A stretch of DNA of 64,000 nucleotides from assembly GCF_000092285.1 (NCBI RefSeq), contig NC_014100.1:4092001-4156000 (forward strand), given 5' to 3'. The notes under the pieces are model-generated. The model saw only the letters and a program-made list of their open reading frames with translations. It had not been told where the DNA came from and ran no database searches. The position numbers were made by a program, and so were the translations under genes. Positions 27,488 to 36,355 of this stretch are shown piece by piece; positions within the stretch are counted from its first letter, which is position 1, and every line of letters starts with the position of its first letter. This DNA comes from Caulobacter segnis ATCC 21756 (lineage in GTDB: Bacteria > Pseudomonadota > Alphaproteobacteria > Caulobacterales > Caulobacteraceae).

Positions 27488-27520
27488 ACGCCCTCGCCGA
27501 TTGCTCGGCGAGGGCGTCTT
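27488..27520 (+). terminator. Intrinsic terminator after the TonB-C-like gene
   Basis: A perfect 13-bp stem (27488-27500 with 27505-27517), a TTGC loop, then CTTATT. It lies between convergent genes and may also serve mcpB, since AAGAAGAA precedes the stem on the plus strand, giving a T-rich tail on the minus strand. Confidence 0.85.
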
Positions 27521-27583
27521 ATTGTGCGCTGACTTGAGCGCGAAACGAGCCTGGGCCCATTCCGCGCCAAGCCCTCACTCCCT

Positions 27584-29197
27584 CTAGAATTCTTCCCACT
27601 CTTCCTTCACGGCCACGGCCGCGCCGCCTCGCGATGTCGGCGCGGCGCCGGGACGGCTTGCCGGACGCGGCGCCGCGGCGGCGCGCGGCGCGGGCGCCCG
27701 CGGGGCCGGGGACTGGACGACCGGAGCGGCCGAGGCGGCCGAACGGCCCGAGATCGAGAAGGTCGCGACCTGGTTGGCCAGTTCCGCGGTCTGGCTTTTG
27801 AGCGAGTGGGTCGCCGCCGTCGTCTGCTCCACCATGGCGGCGTTCTGCTGGGTCACCTGGTCCATCTGGTTGACGGCCGTGTTGACCTCCGAAAGGCCGC
27901 GGGCCTGATCGTGGGACGAGGCGGAGATCTGGACGATCAGCTGATCGATCTCGGCGACCTTGCCGACAATGCCCTGCAAGGCCTCGCCGGTCTGTCCCAC
28001 CAGTCCCACCCCCGCTTCCACCTGCTTGGTGGAGGCGCCGATCAGGGCCTTGATCTCCTTGGCCGCTTCGGCCGAGCGTTGAGCCAGCGCCCGGACTTCC
28101 TGGGCGACGACCGCGAAGCCCTTGCCGGCCTCGCCCGCGCGCGCGGCCTCGACGCCGGCGTTCAGCGCCAGCAGGTTGGTCTGGAAGGCGATCTCATCGA
28201 TCACGCCGATGATATTTCCGATCTCGCGCGAGCTGGTCTCGATCTCGCCCATGGCGGCCACGGCCTGGTCGACGACGGCGCCGGAACGCTCGGCCTCGGC
28301 CTTGGCGCCGGCGACCACCTCCTGCGCCTGGTTGGCGCCGTCGGCGGCCCGTCGAACGGTCTGGGTGATCTCGTCCAGCGCCGCGGCGGTCTGCTCCAGG
28401 CTGGCGGCCTGCTGCTCGGTGCGCCGCGCGAGATCATCGGCGGCGATGCTGATCTCTTCGGTTCCGGAGCGGATGCCGTCGGTGGCGGCGCTGACACCGC
28501 CCATGGCCTGGTCCAGCAGCTCGACCGCGTTGTTGAAGTCGTCCTTCAGCTTCTGGAATTCGGCGGCGGCGTTGATATCGAGCCGAGCCATCAAATCGCC
28601 CTTGGCGAGACGATCCAGCGCTTCTCCGAGCGCGGAGACCATCTGCGCCTGGCAGGCCTGGGTCTTTTGCTGCTCGGCTTCAAGTCGCCGGCGCTCGTTG
28701 TCGATGGTCTCGAGATAGATCGAGATGGCGAAGTCCATGTCCAGCAGGACGGCCTTCATCAGGGCGCTGAGCGCTTCGCCGGCCTCGGCCACGCCGCCCT
28801 TGCTGATAAAGCCCTTGGGCCAGACAGACTCCATGACCGAGCGGATCAGGTGGTCGCTGACCACCGCGTAGCCGCCGATATACCAGCGCGGCTCCAGACC
28901 GATGCGGGCGTGGGTCTCGCCGATGGCGCGCACGGCGCGGACATAGTCCTCGCTGAACTCGGCCTGGACGATCCCGTCCCAATGCGCCTGCTGGCGACCG
29001 CTGGCGGCCGCCATGTGCTGGTCGTCCTTGAAGAACTTCCGGGTCTCGGGCGTGGCGGAAACCTTAGCGTAGAAGCTCGTCAGCGCAGGCCCGATGGCCT
29101 TGCCGATGACCGGCCTCAGAGACCGCAAGGCCGCGCGGGCCTTGTCGTCGATCCCCATAAACGCCACTCGCTCATTAATCGCATGATCGTGGCTCAT
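27584..29197 (-). CDS. mcpB: Soluble globin-coupled chemoreceptor McpB
   Basis: This 537-residue receptor has no membrane segment. Residues 1-175 form a protoglobin/HemAT-like sensor domain with the likely heme-ligating histidine H96 in the family motif [21 protein letters not shown]-like linker and the methyl-accepting domain follow, with tip [32 protein letters not shown]. The C terminus is an Ala/Pro/Arg-rich tether ending in EWEEF. Globin-coupled sensors bind O2 and steer aerotaxis. It lies one small gene upstream of the che operon, as mcpB does in C. crescentus. The CtrA box 50 bases upstream suggests cell-cycle control. Confidence 0.9.
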   Translation of the reverse strand: MSHDHAINERVAFMGIDDKARAALRSLRPVIGKAIGPALTSFYAKVSATPETRKFFKDDQHMAAASGRQQAHWDGIVQAEFSEDYVRAVRAIGETHARIGLEPRWYIGGYAVVSDHLIRSVMESVWPKGFISKGGVAEAGEALSALMKAVLLDMDFAISIYLETIDNERRRLEAEQQKTQACQAQMVSALGEALDRLAKGDLMARLDINAAAEFQKLKDDFNNAVELLDQAMGGVSAATDGIRSGTEEISIAADDLARRTEQQAASLEQTAAALDEITQTVRRAADGANQAQEVVAGAKAEAERSGAVVDQAVAAMGEIETSSREIGNIIGVIDEIAFQTNLLALNAGVEAARAGEAGKGFAVVAQEVRALAQRSAEAAKEIKALIGASTKQVEAGVGLVGQTGEALQGIVGKVAEIDQLIVQISASSHDQARGLSEVNTAVNQMDQVTQQNAAMVEQTTAATHSLKSQTAELANQVATFSISGRSAASAAPVVQSPAPRAPAPRAAAAPRPASRPGAAPTSRGGAAVAVKEEWEEF

Positions 29198-29246
29198 GGC
29201 CGGTATCCATCTGCTGGGTGCAGCGGAAAGGCTCGCGTCGTCGTGC

Positions 29247-29261
29247 TTAATGAGAGCTTAA
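29247..29261 (-). promoter_or_regulatory. CtrA-type box upstream of mcpB
   Basis: TTAATGAGAGCTTAA is an exact TTAA-N7-TTAA, the CtrA consensus in Caulobacter, within a larger inverted repeat (TGCTTAA...TTAAGCA). It lies 50 bases before the mcpB start codon. TTAA pairs are rare by chance in DNA this GC-rich. Confidence 0.75.
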
Positions 29262-29443
29262 GCATACCCGCTGGACGTGCGTCAGCTTGCCACGCTCGCC
29301 CCAATCAAACACCCAACGCCATGAGCGGGATGGACCTGCTCGAGGCCAAGGCTGACAGGGCTTTCACCCTCCGCCATGCGGTGTGATGCCGCAGACGAAA
29401 GCGCCGCGGGCCTGCGGCAAACCGCCACGCATCCAAAAACGGC

Positions 29444-30592
29444 TCAGCCGCCCTGCTTGAGCGTTTCCCGCGCCACGATCAGTTGCTGGATCTGGGTCGT
29501 GCCCTCGTAGATTCGGAAGATTCGCACGTCGCGATACAGACGCTCGATTCCATAGTCGGCGACATACCCGGCGCCGCCGAAGATCTGCACCGCGCGGTCG
29601 GCGACCTTGCCGACCATTTCCGAGGCGAACAGCTTGCTGGCGGCGGCCTCCAGCGTGACCCCAACACCCGCGTCGCGCTTTCGGGCGGTCTCCAGCACGA
29701 GAGCCCGCGCGGCCAGGGCCTCGGTCTTGCTGTCGGCGATCATCGCCTGAATGAGCTGGAAGTTGGCGATCGGCTGTCCGAATTGCTTGCGCTCGCTGGC
29801 ATAGGCCACGCAATCGGCGATCAGGCGCTCGGCCACGCCCACGCAGACCGCGGCGATGTGCAGACGACCCCGATCGAGCACCTGCATGGCGACCTTGAAG
29901 CCCTCGCCTTCCGCGCCCAGCCGGTTCTCGACCGGCACGCGGACATTGTCGAAGGTCACGTCGTGGATGTGAGCGCCCTGTTGGCCCATCTTCTTCTCGG
30001 GCTTGCTGACCGAGAGACCTGGAAGATCACGGGGCACCAGGAAGGCGGATACGCCGCCTCCGCCCTTCACGTCGGGATTGGTCCGGGCCATCACCGTGAA
30101 CAGCGAGGCCTTGCCGGCGTTGGTGATGTAGCGCTTGGACCCGTTCAGCACATAGGCGTCGCCGTCCAGCGTGGCGCGCGTCTGCACCGCGCCGCTGTCC
30201 GAACCGGCCTCGGGCTCGGTCAAGGCGAAGGAGGTGATCACCTCGCCGGACGCGACGCCCGGCAGCCACTTGGCCTTTTGGGCGTCGTCCCCGAACATCA
30301 CTAGGCCCTGGCTGCCGATGCCGACATTGGTGCCGAACACGGAGCGGAAAGCGGGCGAGGCGCGGCCCAGCTCGATGGCCACCAGCGCCTCGTCCTCCAT
30401 GCCGAGGCCCAGGCCGCCGTATTCTTCCGGGATCGACAGACCGAAGAGGCCGAGCGCCTTCATCTCCTCGATGACGTCGGCGGGCACGGCGTCGTCCTCG
30501 GCGACCTTGGCCTCGATCGGACGCAGCCGCTCGGCGACGAACCGAGCCACCGTGTCGATCAGCTGCTCGCGGGTCTCCAAATCGAGGGCCAT
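29444..30592 (-). CDS. Acyl-CoA dehydrogenase
   Basis: This 382-residue FAD enzyme oxidises acyl-CoA to enoyl-CoA and passes electrons to ETF. Three ACAD domains are visible: the helical N-terminal part (ELGRASPAFRSVFGTNVGIG), the beta domain (FALTEPEAGSD, GSKRYITNAGKASLFTVMAR) and the C-terminal helices with QIFGGAGYVADYGIERLYRDVR. The catalytic base Glu is in RIYEGTTQIQ. The ATG at 30592 has GGGAGAG upstream; the frame runs open further, but through the next gene's territory. The substrate (short, medium or branched chain) cannot be fixed. It sits downstream of an amino-acid permease in the same orientation, which would fit branched-chain amino-acid breakdown, but that is only suggestive. 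Confidence 0.93.
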   Translation of the reverse strand: MALDLETREQLIDTVARFVAERLRPIEAKVAEDDAVPADVIEEMKALGLFGLSIPEEYGGLGLGMEDEALVAIELGRASPAFRSVFGTNVGIGSQGLVMFGDDAQKAKWLPGVASGEVITSFALTEPEAGSDSGAVQTRATLDGDAYVLNGSKRYITNAGKASLFTVMARTNPDVKGGGGVSAFLVPRDLPGLSVSKPEKKMGQQGAHIHDVTFDNVRVPVENRLGAEGEGFKVAMQVLDRGRLHIAAVCVGVAERLIADCVAYASERKQFGQPIANFQLIQAMIADSKTEALAARALVLETARKRDAGVGVTLEAAASKLFASEMVGKVADRAVQIFGGAGYVADYGIERLYRDVRIFRIYEGTTQIQQLIVARETLKQGG

Positions 30593-30696
30593 GCGCGTCT
30601 CTCCCGTTGCCGGCGCCCTCGCTGGACGCGAGAGCGTGTCAAACATCTGTTTTGACCGAGACTGTAGCGATGGTCCCCGAGAATGGAAGCCTTCCC

Positions 30697-32127
30697 CTAC
30701 GCGCCCTTCGCAGCCTTCTCGGCCTGGGCCAGCACGCTCTTGCGAACGCCATAGGCCAGGTAGATCGCGGCGCCGATCAGGTGGGCGTAGAAGAAGTAGA
30801 CCTGGGTCTTCACCGGCAGGCTGATGAACAGGTAGAGGCAGCCCAGGATGCCGGCGGGCGCCACGACCTGCCAGATCGGCGTGGAGAAGACGCGCGGACG
30901 ATTGGGCTCGCGCAGGCGCAGCAGGATCACCGACGCGCCGACGGCGATGAAGGCCCACAGCGTGCCGGCGTTGGCCAGTTCGGCGATGTCCTTCAGCGAC
31001 AGCAGGCCCGACAGCACCGCCGAGAGCGCCCCGGTCAGCAGGGTCATCATCACCGGCGTGCCGGTCTTGGCGTTTACCCGCGACAGCGCGCGGGGCAGCA
31101 GGCCATCGCGGGCCATGACGAAGAAGATCCGGCTCTGGCCATACATGAAGGCCAGGATCACCGTCGGCAGGGCGATCACCGCGGCCAGGGCCACCAACTG
31201 AGCGATCTTCGGGTGCTGAAGGCTTTCCAGGATGAAGACCAGCGGCGCTTCGCTCTTGGAGAACACCTCGGCGCGCGAGGCGCCGATCGAGACGGCGGCG
31301 ACGATCATGTAGATCGCCGTGCAGACGGCCATGGAGCCGACGATGCCGATCGTCAGGTCGCGCTTGGGGTTCTTGGTCTCCTCGGCGGCGGTCGAGACCG
31401 CGTCGAAACCGTAGAAGGCGAAGAAGATCAGGCTGGCGGCGGCCATCACGCCGATCTTCACCCCGTCGGGGCCCGGGGCCGCGGTGAAGCCGTTCGGCAT
31501 GAACGGCGTGAAGTGGCTGGCGTCGAAGGCCGGCAGGCACAGGACCACGAAGACGATCAGGGCGGCGATCTTCACCGCCACCAGAAACATGTTGACCACG
31601 GCGCTCTCGCGGGTGCCAAGCGCCAGCAGGCCCGCCACCGCCATCGAGATGATGACCGCCGGCAAGTTGATCAGGCCGCCGGCGTGCGGTCCGGCCAGCA
31701 GGGCGTCCGGAAAGCCCATGGCCTTGAACAGGCCATGGGCGTGGGCGGACCAGCCCACGGCGACGGCCGCGCAGACCAGGGTGTATTCGAGGATCAGGCT
31801 CCAGCCGACGAACCAGGCCACCGGTTCGCCCATGGCGGCGTAGCTGTAGGTGTAGGCGCTCCCCGCCGCCGGCATCATCGTCGAGAGCTCGGCGTAGCAG
31901 AGGGCGGCGCAGGCGCAGACCGCGCCGGCGATCAGGAACGACAGGATGACGCCGGGCCCCGCGAGACCGGCGCCGATGCCGGTCAGGGTGTAGATGCCGG
32001 TGCCGACGATGGCGCCGACGCCCAGGGCCATCAGGTGCGGCCAGCTCAGGGTCTTTTTCAGTTGATGGCTGTCCGCGTGTCCCGCGGTGATGGTGTCGAT
32101 GGCCTTTCGGCGCGTCCAGAAGCTCAC
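30697..32127 (-). CDS. APC-superfamily amino acid permease
   Basis: This 476-residue inner-membrane transporter has about 12-14 hydrophobic helices. The TM1 motif GVGAIVGTGIYTLTG and the segment YGFDAVSTAAEETKNPKRDLTIGI are hallmarks of the cationic amino-acid transporter (CAT) branch. A GTG start at 32127 has GGAGGGA upstream at suitable spacing. The gap of about 100 bases to the downstream acyl-CoA dehydrogenase would allow cotranscription. The substrate specificity is not readable. Confidence 0.92.
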   Translation of the reverse strand: MSFWTRRKAIDTITAGHADSHQLKKTLSWPHLMALGVGAIVGTGIYTLTGIGAGLAGPGVILSFLIAGAVCACAALCYAELSTMMPAAGSAYTYSYAAMGEPVAWFVGWSLILEYTLVCAAVAVGWSAHAHGLFKAMGFPDALLAGPHAGGLINLPAVIISMAVAGLLALGTRESAVVNMFLVAVKIAALIVFVVLCLPAFDASHFTPFMPNGFTAAPGPDGVKIGVMAAASLIFFAFYGFDAVSTAAEETKNPKRDLTIGIVGSMAVCTAIYMIVAAVSIGASRAEVFSKSEAPLVFILESLQHPKIAQLVALAAVIALPTVILAFMYGQSRIFFVMARDGLLPRALSRVNAKTGTPVMMTLLTGALSAVLSGLLSLKDIAELANAGTLWAFIAVGASVILLRLREPNRPRVFSTPIWQVVAPAGILGCLYLFISLPVKTQVYFFYAHLIGAAIYLAYGVRKSVLAQAEKAAKGA

Positions 32128-32193
32128 TTGGGGTCCCTCCGACTCATGGACGCGACCATGGAGTCGGTTTCGTGCTCCGCCAAGCCTTGATCT

Positions 32194-33195
32194 TTAGAAG
32201 AATATTCTCGTCAGCGCGTAGGCCAGCACCGCGACGGCGACGGTGACCGTTCCCAGCATCACCGCCAGACGCGGCTTGACCTGAAGCAGGGCCTTGGGAC
32301 CGAGCTTGGCCGAGATCGCCCCGACGCCGGCCAGCAACAGGAAGCTGGAGCAGGCCGCCAAGGTCGAGACCAGTGCGGGCGGGATCAGGTTCAGCCCCCG
32401 CGCGGCCGCCAGCGCCGCGAAACCGAGCACGAAGGCCGGCGGCGCCTGCAGGCCAGAAACCCGACCGCCTTCGGGGCTACGGGTCAGCATGATCCCGATC
32501 AGCACCACCGCCGGGCCCAGCCAGACGATCCGCGCCAGCTTGGCCAGCGCCGCGGTGCTGGCGGTCTCGGGCGACACCGAGGCGCCGGCTCCAGCGACCT
32601 GGGCGACGTCGTGGATCGACAGGCCGAAGAACACGCCCGCCTGGTGGGCGGTCAGCCCTAGAGCGTTGGCCAACGGCGGATAGGCCAGCATGGCCACGGT
32701 CGAGAGCAGGTTCACGCCGACGATGACGAGAGCCGTCGTGCGCTGATTGGCCGGGCTGGCCGGCGCGGCCTGCGAGGCGGCCAGGGCGGCCGAGGCGCCG
32801 CAGATCGAGCAGGCGGCGGCCGCGATCAGGGCTTCGGCGAACGGCAGGCCCAAGGCCAGACCCGCCGCCGCGCCGATGGCGAGGCCGCCCAGGACGACGA
32901 CGCCGCTGGCCAGGATGGCGGGACCGCCCAAGGCGGCGAACTCGGCCCAGCTGATCTGCGAGCCCATCATGGCGACGCCCAGGCGCAGGCCGGGCTTGGC
33001 GAAGATATCGAGACCGGCGCCCAACTGGGCTTGCAGGCCCAGCGCGCCCAGCATCATGCCGAGCACCACGGCGATCAGCGGCGCGGGCGCGTGGAGGCTC
33101 TGCGACAGCAGCTTGGCGACGATGGCCAAGGCCAAGCCCGCGGCCAGCCCCGGCGCCAGCTTGCTCGCCCCCAGCCGAAGGGCGGCGACCGTCAT
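32194..33195 (-). CDS. YeiH/UPF0324-family putative exporter
   Basis: This 333-residue membrane protein has about ten helices. The family signature AACSICGASAA (near 128-138) and the SIHDVAQVAGAGASVS motif are present. UPF0324 members have been called putative sulfate exporters; the transported compound is not established. The start overlaps the stop of the DUF6356 gene by four bases, so they form a two-gene operon. It is transcribed away from the Lrp/AsnC gene. Confidence 0.88.
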   Translation of the reverse strand: MTVAALRLGASKLAPGLAAGLALAIVAKLLSQSLHAPAPLIAVVLGMMLGALGLQAQLGAGLDIFAKPGLRLGVAMMGSQISWAEFAALGGPAILASGVVVLGGLAIGAAAGLALGLPFAEALIAAAACSICGASAALAASQAAPASPANQRTTALVIVGVNLLSTVAMLAYPPLANALGLTAHQAGVFFGLSIHDVAQVAGAGASVSPETASTAALAKLARIVWLGPAVVLIGIMLTRSPEGGRVSGLQAPPAFVLGFAALAAARGLNLIPPALVSTLAACSSFLLLAGVGAISAKLGPKALLQVKPRLAVMLGTVTVAVAVLAYALTRIFF

Positions 33196-33449
33196 CCGCG
33201 GACGGTCTCGCCCGCGATCGGGGCGGGGGCGAAATGGGCGTCGGCGCGGGCGCAGCGGTTGGAGAGGCGCTCGTTCAGCTGGCGCACCGTGCGGCTGCCC
33301 GTCCGCTCGAAGGCGAACGGCAGAAGACCATGGACGAGGCAGGCCAGACCCGCGGCGATCAGGGTGAAGCCGAAGCTCCAGGCCACGCCCATGTGCTGGC
33401 CATAGCTCTCGCCGACCGAACGGGGGTGACGGGTGAAGGACGCCAGCAT
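33192..33449 (-). CDS. Small membrane protein, DUF6356-like
   Basis: This 85-residue protein opens with FTRHPRSVGESYGQHMGVA, characteristic of a small alphaproteobacterial family (DUF6356 from memory). One hydrophobic helix (about 25-48, FGFTLIAAGLACLVHGLLPF) suggests an inner-membrane anchor, and a basic cytosolic tail follows. It overlaps the exporter gene by four bases, so a partner role is plausible but unproven. Confidence 0.75.
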   Translation of the reverse strand: MLASFTRHPRSVGESYGQHMGVAWSFGFTLIAAGLACLVHGLLPFAFERTGSRTVRQLNERLSNRCARADAHFAPAPIAGETVRG

Positions 33450-33536
33450 CGAAACCTCGCGATTTGCCGAGGTTCCCTAGGATGGCGAGGATTCGGGGAA
33501 AGGCATTACTGGATTACGCGCCAAACGCGGCGTAGA

Positions 33537-33551
33537 GAGAATTTCATTCTC
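33537..33551. promoter_or_regulatory. Lrp/AsnC-type palindrome before the regulator gene
   Basis: GAGAATTTCATTCTC is a perfect 6-3-6 dyad, 20 bases before the regulator start and inside the divergent gap to the DUF6356/YeiH operon. Its AT-rich centre resembles the 15-bp Lrp-family consensus. It is probably an autoregulatory site that may also control the divergent exporter operon. Confidence 0.6.
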
Positions 33552-33571
33552 GATCAACGCGGAAGGCGGAG

Positions 33572-34039
33572 ATGATTGATCTCGATCATATCGATCGGCG
33601 CCTGCTGGCCATCCTGCAGGAGGACGCCACGGTTCCGATCGCCGATCTCGCCGAGCGGGTCGGCCTGACCCAGACGCCGTGCTGGAAGCGGATCAAGCGA
33701 CTGCAGGACTCCGGCGTGATCACCGCGCGGGTCGCGCTGCTGGACCGCGAGGCCCTGGACCTGCCGCTCACCGTCTTTGTCGCCGTGAAGACCGGCCGCC
33801 ACGACGAGGAATGGCTGAAACTCTTCGCCGAAGGGGCCAAGGCCCTGCCCGAGGTGGTCGAGTTCTACCGGATGAGCGGCGAGGTCGACTATCTGCTGAA
33901 GGTCGTGGTCAAGGACATCGCCGCCTACGACCGCTTCTACAAGCGCCTGATCGCCACCGCGCCGCTCAGCGACGTGTCGTCCAGCTTCGCGATGGAGCAG
34001 ATCAAGTTCACCACCGCGCTTCCGGTCGCACCGACCTGA
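33572..34039 (+). CDS. Lrp/AsnC-family transcriptional regulator
   Basis: This 155-residue regulator has an N-terminal helix-turn-helix (DRRLLAILQEDATVPIADLA, RVGLTQTPCWKRIKRLQ) and a C-terminal RAM ligand domain (PEVVEFYRMSGEVDYLLKVVV). Such proteins sense amino acids and often control adjacent transport or amino-acid enzymes. The neighbours here are a divergent exporter operon and, 63 bases downstream on the same strand, an aminotransferase. Either or both could be targets. Confidence 0.92.
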   Translation: MIDLDHIDRRLLAILQEDATVPIADLAERVGLTQTPCWKRIKRLQDSGVITARVALLDREALDLPLTVFVAVKTGRHDEEWLKLFAEGAKALPEVVEFYRMSGEVDYLLKVVVKDIAAYDRFYKRLIATAPLSDVSSSFAMEQIKFTTALPVAPT

Positions 34040-34102
34040 GCCTTGTCTTGAGCCTGTCATGGACCGCGCTCTACTAGGCGCGATCTTTTACGGAGACAGC
34101 TC

Positions 34103-35203
34103 ATGGATGCGACGCGGCGCGGACTTCTGATCGGTGGCGCGACGCTGGCGCCGAGCCTGGCCCTGGCCGCCGAGACCTCGGTGGATCCGACCGCGCCGCC
34201 GGCGATCAAGGCGCATCTGGGCGTCACCGAGAACCCGTTCGGCCCCTCGCCCGCCGCCCGCAAGGCCGCCGCCAAGGCGCTGGCCGAAGCGCCCTATTAC
34301 GGCTGGGAGCTGGAACCGCCGCTGGTCAAGCTGATCGCCGAGCATGACGGCCTCAAGCCCGAACAGGTCGGCCTGTGCAACGGTTCGCTTGAGGCGCTGT
34401 CGCTGCTGTCGACCGCCTTCGCCAAGGCCGGTCCGGTCGTCTCGCCCCAGCCCAGCTACGCCACGCCCCTGCTCTACGCCCAGCGCCAGGGCGCCAGCCT
34501 GGAGTGGGTCCAGCTCGGCGCCGACCAGCAGATCGACCTGCAAGCGCTCGCCGAGCGCTCCCGGACCGTGAAGGCGGGCTGCGTCTATGTCTGCAATCCC
34601 AACAATCCGACCGGCCTGCTGCTGGACGCCGACGCGCTGCGGGCCTTCTGCGTCGAGGTTTCCAAGACCTGCCCGGTGATCGTCGACGAAGCCTATATCG
34701 AGATCAGCCCCGACCCGGTCCGCAACTCGATGATGGACCTGGTCCGCGCCGGCCATGACGTGATCGTCGCCCGCACCTTCTCGAAGGTCTACGGCATGGC
34801 GGGCCTTCGCGCCGGGTTCGTCGCCGCCCGCGCCGATCGGGTCCGGACGCTGAAGAGCCTGATCCCGACCCACAAGGGCCGCCCGGGCCTCGCGGCGGCC
34901 GCCGCCTGCTATGGCGACCAGGCCTATCTCGCCGGGGCCAAGGCCTATCTCGAAGGCTGTCGCAAGAAGATCTACGCGATCTGCGAGGCCAACGGCCTCA
35001 GCTACCTGCCCTCCTACGGCACCTATGTCTTCGTCGACTGCGGTAAGCCGAACCTCGCCTTCCAGAAGACCCTGGCGTCGCTGGGCGTCGAGGTGCGGGT
35101 GTTCGACAGCCCGCGCCACCCGACCTGGATCCGCGTCGGCACCGCCAGCCCCGCCGAGCTCGACTACTTCGCCAGCGTGCTGCCGAAGGCCCTGAAGGCG
35201 TGA
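34103..35203 (+). CDS. Class I/II (HisC-like) aminotransferase with Tat signal
   Basis: This 366-residue PLP enzyme has the histidinol-phosphate-aminotransferase fold. PLP contacts are NPNNPTG (165-171), D195 and Y198 in VIVDEAYIE, and the Schiff-base lysine K228 in RTFSKVYGMAGLRAGF. Unlike normal HisC it begins with a twin-arginine signal, TRRGLLIGGATLAPSLALAA, so it is predicted to be folded with PLP and exported. The start has CGGAGA nine bases upstream and is not ambiguous. Substrate and periplasmic purpose are unknown. The upstream Lrp/AsnC gene may regulate it. Confidence 0.88.
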   Translation: MDATRRGLLIGGATLAPSLALAAETSVDPTAPPAIKAHLGVTENPFGPSPAARKAAAKALAEAPYYGWELEPPLVKLIAEHDGLKPEQVGLCNGSLEALSLLSTAFAKAGPVVSPQPSYATPLLYAQRQGASLEWVQLGADQQIDLQALAERSRTVKAGCVYVCNPNNPTGLLLDADALRAFCVEVSKTCPVIVDEAYIEISPDPVRNSMMDLVRAGHDVIVARTFSKVYGMAGLRAGFVAARADRVRTLKSLIPTHKGRPGLAAAAACYGDQAYLAGAKAYLEGCRKKIYAICEANGLSYLPSYGTYVFVDCGKPNLAFQKTLASLGVEVRVFDSPRHPTWIRVGTASPAELDYFASVLPKALKA

Positions 35204-35264
35204 TCTAGGCGGCAAGCCGGGAACGCCCTATGGGTCTGACCTCGTATCGGATCAGTGATGTCCC

Positions 35265-36278
35265 ATGGCCATTGTCGAGATGACCTTTGTCGAAAGGGTT
35301 GGGGTCGACGCCGACCGCTTCCACGGCGAGATCGTCCCCGCCGGCCAGCCGGTGGTGTTCCGGGGTCTGGTCGCGTCCTGGCCCGCCGTGGCGGCCGCGC
35401 GCCAGGGCGACGAGGCCCTGTTCGCCTATCTCGCCCGCTTCGATCGCCAGGAGCCGGTGGGCACGCTGATCGCGCCGCCGGAGGCCGGCGGCCGGTTCTT
35501 CTATAGCGACGACCTCTCGGGCTTTAACTTCCAGGGCGGCCGCGCGCGGCTGTCCAAGAGCTTCGACTTCCTGCTGGCCAACCGCGAGGCCGAGCGTCCG
35601 GCGACCCTGGCCGCCCAGTCGATCCCGGCCGATACGCACCTGCCCGGCTTCAGCGCCGAGAACGTCTCGCCGCTGCTGGGTCCTGAGGTCGAGCCCCTCC
35701 TGTGGCTGGGCAACCAGGTGATCGTCGCCGCCCACCAGGATCCGTACGAGAACCTGGCCTGCGTCGTCGCCGGCCGCCGGCGCTTCACCCTGTTTCCGCC
35801 CGAAGCCGTCGCCGACCTCTATATCGGCCCGTTCGAGAAGACTCCCGGCGGACCGCCGATCAGCCTGGTGTCGTTCGACGACCCGGATCTGGAGAAGCAC
35901 CCGCGCTTCGCCAAGGCCTTGGAGGTCGCTCAGGTCGTCGAGCTGGAGCCCGGCGACGCGCTCTACATCCCCTATCTGTGGTGGCACCACGTGCGCTCGC
36001 TGGCGCCGGTGAACCTGCTGACCAATTACTGGTGGTCCAGCGAGCCCGCCGGACGCGGCCAGGCCATGGACGCCTTCCTCCACGCGGTGCTGGCCCTGCG
36101 CGCCCTGCCCGCCCATCAGCGCGCGGCGTGGAAGACCGCCTTCGATCACTATGTGTTCGGCGATCCGGAGGCGGCCACGGCGCACCTGCCCGAAAGCGTC
36201 CGCGGCATGCTGGGCGAGCTTGGCGAAGAGGACGCCCGGCGGATCCGTCAGGTGCTGGGCCGCAAGCTCAACGGTTGA
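35265..36278 (+). CDS. JmjC-like cupin (cupin_8) Fe(II)/2-oxoglutarate oxygenase
   Basis: This 337-residue protein is of the FIH/JmjC-type cupin_8 family. The metal-binding HxD is H157-Q-D159 (AAHQDPYENLACVVAGRRRF) and the distal histidine is in IPYLWWHHV (241 or 242). GRRRFTLFPP is typical of the 2-oxoglutarate-binding strand. Members hydroxylate protein or small-molecule side chains; bacterial targets are mostly unknown. It lies 61 bases after the Tat aminotransferase in the same direction. Confidence 0.88.
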   Translation: MAIVEMTFVERVGVDADRFHGEIVPAGQPVVFRGLVASWPAVAAARQGDEALFAYLARFDRQEPVGTLIAPPEAGGRFFYSDDLSGFNFQGGRARLSKSFDFLLANREAERPATLAAQSIPADTHLPGFSAENVSPLLGPEVEPLLWLGNQVIVAAHQDPYENLACVVAGRRRFTLFPPEAVADLYIGPFEKTPGGPPISLVSFDDPDLEKHPRFAKALEVAQVVELEPGDALYIPYLWWHHVRSLAPVNLLTNYWWSSEPAGRGQAMDAFLHAVLALRALPAHQRAAWKTAFDHYVFGDPEAATAHLPESVRGMLGELGEEDARRIRQVLGRKLNG

Positions 36279-36355
36279 CGGCGGGCCGGCGATCGAGATC
36301 GCCCGCGAAGGCCGCCCCTAGTCCGGCCAGAGGTCCTGGATGTCGCCCTTGCGGT

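Noticed and set aside
30593..31540. N-terminal extension of the acyl-CoA dehydrogenase frame to 31540
   Set aside because: It reads through the amino-acid permease gene in another frame. The ATG at 30592 has a good ribosome site and begins the family-like sequence.
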